Source: Neobacillus terrae (GTDB lineage Bacteria > Bacillota > Bacilli > Bacillales > Cytobacillaceae). From it: a stretch of DNA of 64,000 nt. A program made the translations under genes and the position numbers. Below the pieces are notes generated by a model, which was not told the origin of the DNA, made no database searches, and worked only from the letters and a program-made list of their open reading frames with translations. Shown here piece after piece: positions 26,673 to 35,007 of the stretch (position 1 is its first letter; each line of letters starts with the position of its first letter). The DNA is taken from assembly GCF_011393025.1 (NCBI RefSeq), contig NZ_JAAOEO010000021.1, positions 1 to 64,000 of the forward strand, read 5' to 3'.

Positions 26673-27650
26673 ATGAGGAATTTCTTTCAATTATTAAAAA
26701 GAGGAAATAAATCAGCGTTTTTGGCTTCAATCGTAAATGCTGCTGTTGCAATTATTAAAGGATTTGCTTATTTTACAACAGGAAATGTGGCAATGTTCGC
26801 TGAAACTATGCACAGCCTTGGAGACACTGCCAACCAACTATTTGTGTTTATTGGTTCAGCTCTGAGCAAAAAAGGGCCAACCGACCGGTTTCCCAATGGC
26901 TTTGGTAGATTGGTAAACCTTGTATTACTGGGAGCAGTCCTGATTGTTGGCATAATGTCATTTGAAACCATAAAAGAAGGTTATGTTCATATCATTCATC
27001 CAAAAGAATCTTCTGGTTTTTTATTAAACGTTATTGTACTGGCATGTGCTACACTGCTTGAATCCTTCGTTCTATTTAAGGCGATGAAAGAAATCCTGCA
27101 TGAAAGCCATATAGAAGCAAAGGGGATGGCTATCATTTCACAGGCCTTTGCTCATTTTGGGAGAGCAAAACCGGCTACTAAGCTCGTTTTCCTAGAGGAT
27201 TCTGTCGCTACGGGAGGCGGATTGCTGGCAATCCTTGCTGTTGTCATATCGCACTTTACTCCCTTCCACCAGGCAGAGGGAATCGTATCCATAATAATCG
27301 GCGCTTTAATGTTTTTCGTGGTAGGTAAAGTCTTTTTAGATAACGCAGCAGGTGTTCTTGGTGTAGCTGATGAAGAAATGGAAGAAAAAATCGGCAATAT
27401 CATTATGAAAGATCCGGATGTAAAAGATATTCAGGATATTTCTGTTATTAAAGAAGGGGAAGAAGTACATGTTGAGGTTGAAATCGAAATCGATCCAACA
27501 TTAACCATCGCTGCAGCGGATGATATTAAAGACAGGTTGGAAAAGAGAATTTTTGCCGAAAAAGGAGTTTCCGATGTCATCATTGAATTTGATGAGGACG
27601 ATGGGGTGCCAAATTGGCAGGAAGAAACTGCAGATACGGGATCTAAATAA
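26673..27650 (+). CDS. Cation diffusion facilitator family transporter
   Basis: A 325-residue CDF-type metal/proton antiporter, probably exporting Zn2+ or another divalent cation. Six membrane segments span about residues 14-230. The first metal-site motif is ETMHSLGDTANQ (about 44-55) and the matching site in the later helix is FLEDSVATGG. A cytoplasmic C-terminal domain (about 235-310) ends in an acidic tail. The RFPNGFGR loop and size recall the SLC30A9-like branch more than CzcD. AAGAAGGG precedes the ATG. Metal specificity is not determinable here. Confidence 0.9.
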   Translation: MRNFFQLLKRGNKSAFLASIVNAAVAIIKGFAYFTTGNVAMFAETMHSLGDTANQLFVFIGSALSKKGPTDRFPNGFGRLVNLVLLGAVLIVGIMSFETIKEGYVHIIHPKESSGFLLNVIVLACATLLESFVLFKAMKEILHESHIEAKGMAIISQAFAHFGRAKPATKLVFLEDSVATGGGLLAILAVVISHFTPFHQAEGIVSIIIGALMFFVVGKVFLDNAAGVLGVADEEMEEKIGNIIMKDPDVKDIQDISVIKEGEEVHVEVEIEIDPTLTIAAADDIKDRLEKRIFAEKGVSDVIIEFDEDDGVPNWQEETADTGSK

Positions 27651-27695
27651 AGAAAGGAGGCGAACCATTGGTCCTGCCTCCTTTCTTTATATTTT
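27649..27695. terminator. Bidirectional terminator between the CDF gene and ytwF
   Basis: A perfect 13-bp stem AAAGAAAGGAGGC / GCCTCCTTTCTTT (27649-27661 and 27676-27688) between convergent genes. T-rich sequence follows on the plus strand and TTTATTTAG on the minus. Confidence 0.85.
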
Positions 27696-27704
27696 AATTT
27701 TTAC

Positions 27705-28004
27705 TTATTTTGTTTCGCCTTTCCATTCAAGCATGCCGCCAACCATGTTACGGACTTTAAAGCCCTGATCATGAAGATAATGGCATACGTTTTCGCTTCT
27801 TCTGCTTGAGCGGCAGATAAAGACGTATTCCTTATCTTTTGAGAAATAATCCAAATTTGCTGGGATATCTCTCATCCTGATATGCGTAGCGCCGGGAATC
27901 ATTCCCTGGGCTACTTCCTCGTCTTCACGAACATCTACCAGCTCAACTTTTTCCCCTGCTTCAAGCTTTTGCTGCAATTCTTCTGGAGTTATTATTTCAA
28001 TCAT
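27705..28004 (-). CDS. ytwF: Rhodanese-like protein YtwF
   Basis: A single-domain rhodanese of 99 residues. The active-site loop is CRSSRRSENV, with the persulfide-forming cysteine at about residue 64. LVDVREDEEV is the typical N-terminal CH2A motif. It may carry sulfane sulfur in the cytoplasm; partners unknown. It follows leuS on the same strand with a weak terminator between, as in B. subtilis. Confidence 0.9.
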   Translation of the reverse strand: MIEIITPEELQQKLEAGEKVELVDVREDEEVAQGMIPGATHIRMRDIPANLDYFSKDKEYVFICRSSRRSENVCHYLHDQGFKVRNMVGGMLEWKGETK

Positions 28005-28020
28005 AATTTACCGTCCTTTC

Positions 28021-28057
28021 TGAAAACATCCCCTGTTTTATCAGAGGACGTTTTTTT
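28021..28057 (-). terminator. Probable intrinsic terminator between leuS and ytwF
   Basis: CATCCCCTG (28027-28035) pairs with CAGAGGACG (28042-28050) with two G-U pairs on the minus strand, followed there by TTTTC. Short T tract, so partial read-through into ytwF is likely. Confidence 0.5.
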
Positions 28058-28087
28058 CTTAATATATTAACTAATCATCAATCTATC

Positions 28088-30505
28088 TTAATTCGCAACA
28101 ATGTTAACGAGTTTACCCGGAACAGTAATAACTTTGCGAATGGTCTTGCCTTCAAGCTGTTCTTTTACTCTTTCATCTTCCATTGCAGTTTTTTCAAGAG
28201 CTTCTTTATCTGCATCAGCAGGCACCATTACTTTGGCTTTAACCTTTCCATTTACCTGAAGGACGATCTCAATTTCTTTATCAATTAATTTTGCCTCATC
28301 AAAAGCAGGCCATGCTTCGTAGGTAATAGTTCCGGAATGGCCAAGTTTTTCCCATAGTTCTTCAGCCACGTGCGGGCACAGCGGTGATAGCATTTTTACG
28401 AAGCCTTCCATGTATTCCTTTGGAATGGTTGTTGCTTTATATGCTTCATTAATGAATACCATCATTTGTGAGATAGCAGTATTAAAACGAAGTCCTTCAT
28501 AATCCTCAGTCACTTTTTTGACCGTCTGATGGTAAACCTTCTCCAGATTTGAAGATTTTTCGTTTTGGTGAATCTTAGGATTCAATTCACCATTTTCTTC
28601 CATAAATAAGCGCCATACCCGGTCAAGGAATCTGCGTGACCCGTCCAGACCATTCGTAGACCATGCAATCGATGCCTCAAGAGGTCCCATAAACATTTCG
28701 TATAAGCGAAGTGTATCAGCTCCATGGCTTTCAACAATATCATCAGGATTTACTACATTCCCCTTTGATTTACTCATTTTCTCGTTATTTTCCCCAAGAA
28801 TCATTCCCTGATTGAAAAGCTTTTGGAAAGGCTCTTTGGTAGAGACAACACCAATATCATAAAGGAATTTGTGCCAGAATCGTGCATAAAGAAGATGCAA
28901 TACTGCATGCTCAGCGCCGCCGATATAAACATCTACAGGAAGCCATTTCTTTAATTTTTCCGGATCAGCTAAGACCTCATCATTGTGAGGATCAACATAT
29001 CTTAAATAATACCAGCAGCTGCCGCCCCATTGTGGCATAGTATTGGTTTCACGGCGACCTTTTTTGCCAGTAACCGGATCAGTTACATTTACCCAATCTG
29101 CAATATTGGCCAATGGTGATTCACCAGTTCCTGAAGGGCGGATTTCCGTTGTTTTAGGAAGAAGAAGCGGCAATTCAGTCTCCGGAACAGCGGAAGAAGT
29201 ACCATCCTCCCAATGAATAATTGGGATAGGCTCTCCCCAGTAGCGCTGACGGCTGAACAGCCAGTCACGAAGGCGGTAGGTAACTTTCTTTTTACCAATA
29301 CCCCTTTCTTCCAGCCAGGAAATCATCTTTTTGATTCCCTCTTCTTTATTCGTTCCATTTAAGAACTGGGAGTTTATATGTTCGCCGTCTCCTGTATATG
29401 CTTCCTCTTCAATATTTCCTCCCGCTACTACTTCAACGATAGGCAAATCGAATTTTCTTGCAAATTCATAATCGCGTTCATCGTGGCCAGGTACCGCCAT
29501 AATGGCACCCGTTCCATAGCTGACTAGAACATAATCAGCAATCCAGATAGGCATCTTTTCATCGTTTGCCGGATTAATTGCATAGGCGCCGGTAAACACC
29601 CCAGTCTTTTCTTTTGCAAGGTCAGTACGTTCTAAATCACTTTTCATTTTAACTTTTTGAAGATATTCATCCACTGCCTCACGCTGGGAGGAGGTTGTTA
29701 TTTTATCCACTAAAGAATGCTCAGGAGCAAGGACCGCATATGTTGCACCAAAAAGTGTATCCGGTCTTGTTGTAAAAACAGTAAAGCTTTCATCGTGGCC
29801 ATCTATAGCGAATGTTACTTCGGCACCCTCAGAACGGCCAATCCAGTTACGCTGCATATCCTTTAGGCTTTCAGGCCAATCCAGTTCATTTAAATCCTCA
29901 AGCAGACGGTCGGCATATTCTGTAATCCTTAAAACCCACTGCTTCATTGGCCTGCGTTCTACCGGGTGGCCCCCACGCTCACTCTTGCCATCTATGACTT
30001 CTTCATTTGCCAAAACTGTTCCAAGGGCCGGGCACCAGTTAACTGCCACTTCATCCACATACGCCAAACCTTTTTCATAAAGCTTTAGGAAAATCCATTG
30101 TGTCCACTTATAATACTCTGGGTCAGTTGTTGAGATTTCTCTATCCCAATCATATGAAAATCCTAGGGATTTAATCTGGCGGCGGAAAGTATCAATATTT
30201 TTCTTAGTAAATTCAGCCGGATCATTTCCTGTATCCAATGCATATTGTTCTGCAGGAAGTCCGAACGCATCCCATCCCATTGGATGAAGAACGTTATACC
30301 CCTGCATTCTTTTGAATCGGGAAAGAATATCAGTTGCAGTATAGCCTTCCGGATGTCCTACATGAAGCCCTGCTCCTGATGGATATGGAAACATATCCAA
30401 AGCGTAAAATTTTTCTTTTCCGCTATCTTCAGTAGTTTTGAAGATTTTATTTTGTTCCCAGTATTTTTGCCACTTTTTCTCGATTTTTTGATGCTGAAAA
30501 TTCAT
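28088..30505 (-). CDS. leuS: Leucyl-tRNA synthetase
   Basis: Class Ia aminoacyl-tRNA synthetase charging tRNA-Leu; 805 residues, the usual bacterial length. The HIGH-type motif lies in PYPSGAGLHVGHPEGY (about 41-56) and KMSKS in NEKMSKSKGN (about 576-585). The CP1 editing domain between them contains the TTRPDTLFGATY threonine-rich region. A C-terminal anticodon-binding domain follows. AAGGAGG precedes the ATG. Expression is controlled by the T-box leader immediately upstream. Confidence 0.98.
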   Translation of the reverse strand: MNFQHQKIEKKWQKYWEQNKIFKTTEDSGKEKFYALDMFPYPSGAGLHVGHPEGYTATDILSRFKRMQGYNVLHPMGWDAFGLPAEQYALDTGNDPAEFTKKNIDTFRRQIKSLGFSYDWDREISTTDPEYYKWTQWIFLKLYEKGLAYVDEVAVNWCPALGTVLANEEVIDGKSERGGHPVERRPMKQWVLRITEYADRLLEDLNELDWPESLKDMQRNWIGRSEGAEVTFAIDGHDESFTVFTTRPDTLFGATYAVLAPEHSLVDKITTSSQREAVDEYLQKVKMKSDLERTDLAKEKTGVFTGAYAINPANDEKMPIWIADYVLVSYGTGAIMAVPGHDERDYEFARKFDLPIVEVVAGGNIEEEAYTGDGEHINSQFLNGTNKEEGIKKMISWLEERGIGKKKVTYRLRDWLFSRQRYWGEPIPIIHWEDGTSSAVPETELPLLLPKTTEIRPSGTGESPLANIADWVNVTDPVTGKKGRRETNTMPQWGGSCWYYLRYVDPHNDEVLADPEKLKKWLPVDVYIGGAEHAVLHLLYARFWHKFLYDIGVVSTKEPFQKLFNQGMILGENNEKMSKSKGNVVNPDDIVESHGADTLRLYEMFMGPLEASIAWSTNGLDGSRRFLDRVWRLFMEENGELNPKIHQNEKSSNLEKVYHQTVKKVTEDYEGLRFNTAISQMMVFINEAYKATTIPKEYMEGFVKMLSPLCPHVAEELWEKLGHSGTITYEAWPAFDEAKLIDKEIEIVLQVNGKVKAKVMVPADADKEALEKTAMEDERVKEQLEGKTIRKVITVPGKLVNIVAN

Positions 30506-30575
30506 TTCTGGTCCTCCTTATAATAAATACTGACGGGATGGAAGATCCTTTACCCTTTAATAAACTAAAGCAAAA

Positions 30576-30805
30576 TAAAAAATCCCCTCATCCCAAACAG
30601 GGACGAGAGGATTATATCTTCCCGCGGTACCACCCACATTAGTGTTTAACACTCACTTCATTCATCCTTAACGCGGAAAACGGCAAATATTACTGATTAA
30701 TTCATACTTGCAACTCATAGGCGAGTTCATGATGTTCCCGTCCGGCTTGCACCAACCGCCAGCTCTCTATTTCAGGATGAATCACTACTGCTCCTAATCA
30801 CTGTT
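30576..30805 (-). promoter_or_regulatory. T-box riboswitch leader of leuS (Leu specifier CUC)
   Basis: The minus strand carries the T-box GGGTGGTACCGCGG (plus-strand 30622-30635), which pairs with the 3' end of uncharged tRNA. Stem I contains an AGAGAG...GGTTGGTGCAAGCC arrangement and a specifier loop GAACTCGCC. The CTC leucine codon there is at plus-strand 30723-30725. A terminator hairpin (AATCCTCTCGTCCC / GGGATGAGGGGATT plus TTTTTT, 30578-30614) follows. Uncharged tRNA-Leu should stabilise the antiterminator and turn leuS on. Confidence 0.95.
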
Positions 30806-30834
30806 TATAAAATATTCATTTGTTATCTAGTGAT

Positions 30835-30863
30835 ATTTTATATAATTTCCCAGCCATATGCAA
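30835..30863 (-). promoter_or_regulatory. Candidate leuS promoter
   Basis: Minus-strand TTGCAT (plus 30858-30863), 17-base spacer, TAAAAT (plus 30835-30840), placed just upstream of the T-box stem I. The -35 lies inside a 9-bp inverted repeat (30859-30867 / 30876-30884). Motif-based inference. Confidence 0.5.
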
Positions 30864-30875
30864 GTTTACTTAGAA

Positions 30876-31080
30876 AAACTTGCATTCGCCAAGCCCTTTT
30901 GGCGAATGGCCCTAGTTTTGCTTATCACGCTCAAAACGGCACATCCTCGAAAAAGCTATGCTTTTTCTTCGTGCGAGGCAAAGCTGACGTAGCTTTCCTT
31001 GTCCTGTGCCTTTCGCCTGACTAGGACTTCCTGTCCGTCGTGCGTTTAGAATTTATGGATATAAAGTCTGATTAGCTAAA
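30876..31080 (-). repeat. Interspersed intergenic repeat, C-type copy 1
   Basis: About 205 bases similar to 41043-41226. Shared blocks include CTTGCATTCGC-like start, GGCACATCCTC, TTTCCTTGTCCTG and an ATTCTGATTAGCTAAA-like end. The far end abuts the MFS gene stop (31088). Read on the minus strand it ends in a CATTCGCC / GGCGAATG hairpin followed by AAGTTTTTC. It shares the GCACGAAG-hairpin-GAGGATG module with B-type copies. Confidence 0.8.
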
Positions 31081-31087
31081 AAAAGGG

Positions 31088-32278
31088 TCAGGAAGTCATT
31101 TTCACGCTGACTTTCTCAACTATTTTTAACTTCCTATCATACATTGCAGTAGTAATGATCGATACTAAGAACAGGATAATCATTGCTGAAAAAAGAACAG
31201 ACATTCCAAAGTAATCAGCCAGCATACCTCCAGCCAGCGGCCCAATCATTCTGCCGCCTGTAGCGGTACTATTCACAATCCCCTGATAAAATCCCTCTCG
31301 TCCTTTAGGAGCAAGATCGTTTGCTACTGTAGGGACAGCCGGCCAAATAAACATTTCCCCTATGGTAAGTATTATCATTCCAGTCATAAAACCAGTAAAA
31401 CCCTCTGATTTTGCAGCCACAAGGAAAGAAATGATAAAAATTACTATACCAATGATCATTTGCTTTTTCAGCGATTTCCCAAACTTTTTCAAGAACAAAT
31501 TTAGTAATGGCTGACCAATTACAATTAAGGCACCATTAACAGTCCATAACAAACTATATTGTGTCAGGGATATATGAATTTTCTGGGTATACGATGCTAT
31601 TGTCGTCTGCCATTGTACGTAAGCGACCCAGCATAGTAAATAACCAATACATAAAATAATCAAAGCATGCAGTTTTCTATGGTTTTTAACCAAACCGTTT
31701 TCATTAATGATAGATGTGTATTTTGCAGTATTCATCTCGATACCCCGATAGCCAAAGACAGCTATTAAAAGGAAGATAACATACATGAGTGTATTGGCTA
31801 AAAAGATGAGCTGAAAGGAATATTCTGCAACTATTCCTCCAAGTCCAGCTCCAACTGCTACTCCAAGATTTTGTGCTACATAAATTGCATTAAAGGCTTT
31901 TCGTCCGCCTTCCTTCCAGACAGACCCCGCCATAGCATACATTGAGGGGAAAACGATACCGGTTCCAAAGCCGACTATAGTTAATAAGACAATATATTCC
32001 GGCCATCCATGCCAGAATGTCAATCCCACAAGCGCAGCCAGAGTAATACCAATTCCAAGCAGGATGGATTTAAATCCTCCAATTTTATCAAAAAGATTTC
32101 CGCCATATAAATTACCAATTACACTTGCAGCCGAATTTAACATGAGAACCACTCCGGCCATCGATAAAGACTTTCCTAAATGGTCATGAATATAGATGGT
32201 GTTTAAAGGCCATAAAAAAGAAGAGCCAGTAACATTGACTGCCATCCCAATAATCAAGAGCCATAATGCACGCGGCAT
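31088..32278 (-). CDS. MFS transporter (drug-efflux-type, 12 TM)
   Basis: A 396-residue major facilitator with about 12 hydrophobic helices and a basic central loop near residue 200. The signature loop between TM2 and TM3 reads GNLFDKIGGFKSIL, a variant of the G-x-x-x-D-R/K-x-G-R/K motif. A second copy lies in the C-terminal half. Substrate unknown; efflux of small molecules is the usual role in this branch. AAAGGAG seven bases before the ATG supports the start. No regulator is adjacent. Confidence 0.87.
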   Translation of the reverse strand: MPRALWLLIIGMAVNVTGSSFLWPLNTIYIHDHLGKSLSMAGVVLMLNSAASVIGNLYGGNLFDKIGGFKSILLGIGITLAALVGLTFWHGWPEYIVLLTIVGFGTGIVFPSMYAMAGSVWKEGGRKAFNAIYVAQNLGVAVGAGLGGIVAEYSFQLIFLANTLMYVIFLLIAVFGYRGIEMNTAKYTSIINENGLVKNHRKLHALIILCIGYLLCWVAYVQWQTTIASYTQKIHISLTQYSLLWTVNGALIVIGQPLLNLFLKKFGKSLKKQMIIGIVIFIISFLVAAKSEGFTGFMTGMIILTIGEMFIWPAVPTVANDLAPKGREGFYQGIVNSTATGGRMIGPLAGGMLADYFGMSVLFSAMIILFLVSIITTAMYDRKLKIVEKVSVKMTS

Positions 32279-32662
32279 AAAAAAACTCCTTTACAAAATT
32301 ATTAAAAGCACCTGTAAAAGATGCTGTTGTTTCCATGTCATATCTCAAAGGATTTAGCCGATAAGAAAGCAACTGAATTATAATTTCTTCTAAAAAGAAT
32401 TAATTTGAGCAGATCCTTTTTAGAAGCGATATTTGAAAATATCAAAGGTAATTCTATTCTTTTTTGTAATTTCATGCAATCTTTTTTTCCACTTTCTGTA
32501 CCGCTATATTTCTTCCAATTATCCCGTCTTTATTTGCAGAAAATTCCTAAACGAAAATCTATTTGAGGATAAATGACCCATTCCTAGTTTGCCTTGTGTT
32601 GATTGCCGATAAATCCTCGGTCCTCCATCAAAAGAATGTCCACGAGAGAGAATTTCGATAAC
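32279..32662. other. Intergenic region upstream of the MFS gene
   Basis: About 380 bases, A/T-rich, with no supported gene, riboswitch or strong hairpin. It presumably contains the MFS promoter. I see nothing further. Confidence 0.5.
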
Positions 32663-32695
32663 CAAAAAAAGGAGCTCGAAACGAGTCTCCTTTTA
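32663..32695 (-). terminator. Intrinsic terminator after the 59-residue ORF
   Basis: Minus-strand AAAAGGAGACTCG / CGAGCTCCTTTT (one bulge) with a 3-base loop and TTTTTTTGG. It lies 30 bases past the stop at 32725. Confidence 0.85.
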
Positions 32696-32724
32696 GTGAG
32701 TTTCTATTTGCTCCTATCACATCA

Positions 32725-32904
32725 TCAAGAAGATTGGTCTTGTTCCTGATGAAATTTGGATTTCACAGGCTGTCCACCTGTTTTTTCATACTTTTTCTTA
32801 GACTCTTTTACTGGGTCATAATCTTTTCCCAATTCGATATCTTGATTATTAATTCCGTTCCTTGTTTTTTGTTCAGGGTTATTTCGTTTAGAGCGCTTTT
32901 TCAA
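32725..32904 (-). CDS. Small basic hydrophilic protein, TTG start
   Basis: A 59-residue protein read from TTG at 32904, with AGGGGGAAAA upstream, to TGA at 32725-32727. It begins MKKRSKRNNPEQKTRNGINN and continues charged, ending QEQDQSS. It is rich in Lys, Asn and Gln, with no hydrophobic segment, reminiscent of small spore or nucleic-acid-associated proteins. I do not recognise the family. The terminator placed 30 bases after the stop and the short gap to ytzC upstream support a real gene. Confidence 0.7.
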   Translation of the reverse strand: MKKRSKRNNPEQKTRNGINNQDIELGKDYDPVKESKKKYEKTGGQPVKSKFHQEQDQSS

Positions 32905-32922
32905 ACTGTTTTCCCCCTAACA

Positions 32923-33180
32923 TTAATGCAGTATCATATTATTTTGTACCTGCTGAAGCTGAAGTCTCATCCTGTGCAGCTGGTCCCGCTGCTGTGCATT
33001 AGCACTGTGGGCAAGGTCGCACAATTCGTTATATCTCTCTTCAAGCTGCTGCAGGGCATCTGTATAGCCAACGTTATTGTATTGTTCCTGCAGGCTGCTC
33101 TCCCTGTACTGATCCTGGGCATATCGAATAGCATCCTCACATTTTTGCAAGAAATCTTCCATTGATTGTCGGGTTGCCAT
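32923..33180 (-). CDS. ytzC: YtzC family protein (DUF2524)
   Basis: An 85-residue all-helical cytoplasmic protein of the DUF2524/YtzC family, predicted coiled-coil. The C-terminus QQRDQLHRMRLQLQQVQNNM is very typical of the family. Function unknown. It is followed on the same strand by the small 59-residue ORF, probably co-transcribed. It diverges from ytqA. Confidence 0.88.
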   Translation of the reverse strand: MATRQSMEDFLQKCEDAIRYAQDQYRESSLQEQYNNVGYTDALQQLEERYNELCDLAHSANAQQRDQLHRMRLQLQQVQNNMILH

Positions 33181-33443
33181 CTTAAATCCCCTTTCATTGC
33201 AGGTATTCTAACTGCTGCTATTTGAAGCAAACTGCTTCATTTCTTATTTTGTTTAAAATTTGTTTTTCCTATCACGATAGAAGGCTGATAATTACTGGGA
33301 GAAATAAGGCGGTTTATGGAAGGGAAAGAATTACAATTGGCTATGAGTTCTACTTCGTGATAAAATTCTTCTTATGTTATTAGCTTCTTGATGCTACGAA
33401 ACCATAACAAACATTTTTAACTATATAAAAAGGAGGAATCTGA

Positions 33444-34403
33444 ATGCTTCAGACTAACCCTTTTCCATATGCAGCTGATGATAAAAGATATCACACATGG
33501 AATTACCATCTGCGCAATCAATTTGGCCATAAGGTATTTAAAGTAGCCCTTGATGGCGGGTTTGACTGTCCTAATCGTGACGGCACCGTTGCCCACGGTG
33601 GATGTACTTTTTGCAGTGCAGCAGGTTCAGGGGATTATGCAGGTAACCGAGCAGACGAATTGGAAAAGCAATTCCGTGAAATCAAAGAAAAGATGCATAC
33701 AAAATGGAAAGACGGTAAATATATGGCCTATTTTCAGGCCTTCACAAATACACATGCTCCGGTAGAGGTACTTCGTGAAAAGTATGAAACGGTACTTAGA
33801 CAGGAAGACGTTGTTGGATTATCCATAGCAACACGTCCCGATTGTCTGCCGGATGATGTGGTTGAGTATCTTGCGGAGCTTAACAAAAGAACTTATTTAT
33901 GGGTCGAGCTAGGTCTTCAGACAGTGCACGAAAGAACGGCACTACTGATTAACAGAGCCCATGATTTTCAATGTTATGTAGAGGGTGTAGAAAAACTTCG
34001 CAAACATGGCATCCGTGTTTGCTCTCACATTATCAATGGACTTCCCTTAGAATCCAACGAAATGATGATGGAAACAGCCAGGGAAGTGGCAAAGCTAGAT
34101 GTTCAAGGAATAAAAATTCACCTTCTGCATTTGCTAAAAGGAACACCAATGGTAAAGCAATACGAAAAAGGGATGCTTGAGTTCCTTTCATTTGATAACT
34201 ATGTCAGCCTTGTCTGCGATCAGCTTGAAATACTGCCTCCAGAAATGATTGTACACAGAATTACAGGCGATGGCCCAATTGATTTAATGGTAGGACCAAT
34301 GTGGAGTGTCAATAAGTGGGAAGTCCTTAATGCCATAGATGCTGAAATGAAGCGCCGTGACAGCTGGCAGGGGAAATTTTATAAAGCTGAGGGAGTAAAA
34401 TAA
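33444..34403 (+). CDS. ytqA: Radical SAM protein YtqA/MnmL (TIGR01212 family)
   Basis: A 319-residue radical SAM enzyme. The Fe-S cluster cysteines lie in FDCPNRDGTVAHGGCTFCSA (about residues 33-52). In Gram-positives YtqA (renamed MnmL) has been linked to the aminomethyl step of wobble uridine mnm5s2U synthesis, working with YtqB/MnmM. The three-base gap to the next gene and the same direction support this pairing. AAAGGAGG precedes the ATG. The role is family knowledge plus synteny. Confidence 0.92.
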   Translation: MLQTNPFPYAADDKRYHTWNYHLRNQFGHKVFKVALDGGFDCPNRDGTVAHGGCTFCSAAGSGDYAGNRADELEKQFREIKEKMHTKWKDGKYMAYFQAFTNTHAPVEVLREKYETVLRQEDVVGLSIATRPDCLPDDVVEYLAELNKRTYLWVELGLQTVHERTALLINRAHDFQCYVEGVEKLRKHGIRVCSHIINGLPLESNEMMMETAREVAKLDVQGIKIHLLHLLKGTPMVKQYEKGMLEFLSFDNYVSLVCDQLEILPPEMIVHRITGDGPIDLMVGPMWSVNKWEVLNAIDAEMKRRDSWQGKFYKAEGVK

Positions 34404-34406
34404 ACC

Positions 34407-34982
34407 ATGAAGCTTGATGGGATATTACCCTTTGCAAGAATATTGATGTCAAAGGCACTTACTGACGGCGATATCGCTATAGACGCCACACTTGGCAACG
34501 GTCATGATAGTGTTTATATGGCAAAACTTGTAGGACAGGCTGGAATAGTATATGGCTTTGATATTCAAGAAGCTGCTATTCTCTCCAGCCAATCAAGGTT
34601 AAAGGAAAACAATCTTCTTGATAGGGTAGTTCTTTTTAAAAAGGGACATGAACATATAAGTGAGTTGGTACCCCCAGTTCACCATGGTAAAATAAAAGCT
34701 TCCATTTTTAATCTCGGCTATTTGCCTGGAGGCAATAAATCGGTTGTGACAAAACCAGATACAACAATCTCAGCAATCCGTCAGCTGTTGGAGATTATGG
34801 CACCTGAAGGAATTATTATACTTGTTGTTTACCACGGACACCCTGAAGGGGCTGTTGAGCGGGATGAACTGCTGCATTACCTTGAGGGTCTTGAACAGGC
34901 ATCCGCTCATGTACTGAAATACCAGTTTATCAATCAGGCGAACAATCCGCCGTTTATTGTAGCAGTAGAAAAAAGGGCCTGA
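34407..34982 (+). CDS. mnmM: tRNA methyltransferase YtqB/MnmM
   Basis: A 191-residue Rossmann methyltransferase. The SAM-binding motif is AIDATLGNGHDSVYMA (about 23-38), with the acidic strand VYGFDIQE after it and FNLGYLPGGNKSV as the catalytic NLGY-type loop. YtqB-type enzymes methylate nm5U34 to mnm5U34 in tRNA. It begins three bases after ytqA stops, so the two are translationally linked. The stop codon lies inside the following terminator stem. Confidence 0.93.
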   Translation: MKLDGILPFARILMSKALTDGDIAIDATLGNGHDSVYMAKLVGQAGIVYGFDIQEAAILSSQSRLKENNLLDRVVLFKKGHEHISELVPPVHHGKIKASIFNLGYLPGGNKSVVTKPDTTISAIRQLLEIMAPEGIIILVVYHGHPEGAVERDELLHYLEGLEQASAHVLKYQFINQANNPPFIVAVEKRA

Positions 34983-35003
34983 TCCAATCGATCGGGCCCT
35001 TTT
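34971..35003. terminator. Bidirectional terminator between mnmM and ytpB
   Basis: AAAAGGGCCTGAT and ATCGGGCCCTTTT (one mismatch) with a 7-base loop. It overlaps the mnmM stop and sits just before the convergent ytpB stop. Confidence 0.85.
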
Positions 35004-35007
35004 CCTA

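Noticed and set aside
32734..33165. Plus-strand frame of 143 codons
   Set aside because: It is antisense to ytzC and the 59-residue gene, which have ribosome sites, family resemblance and a terminator.
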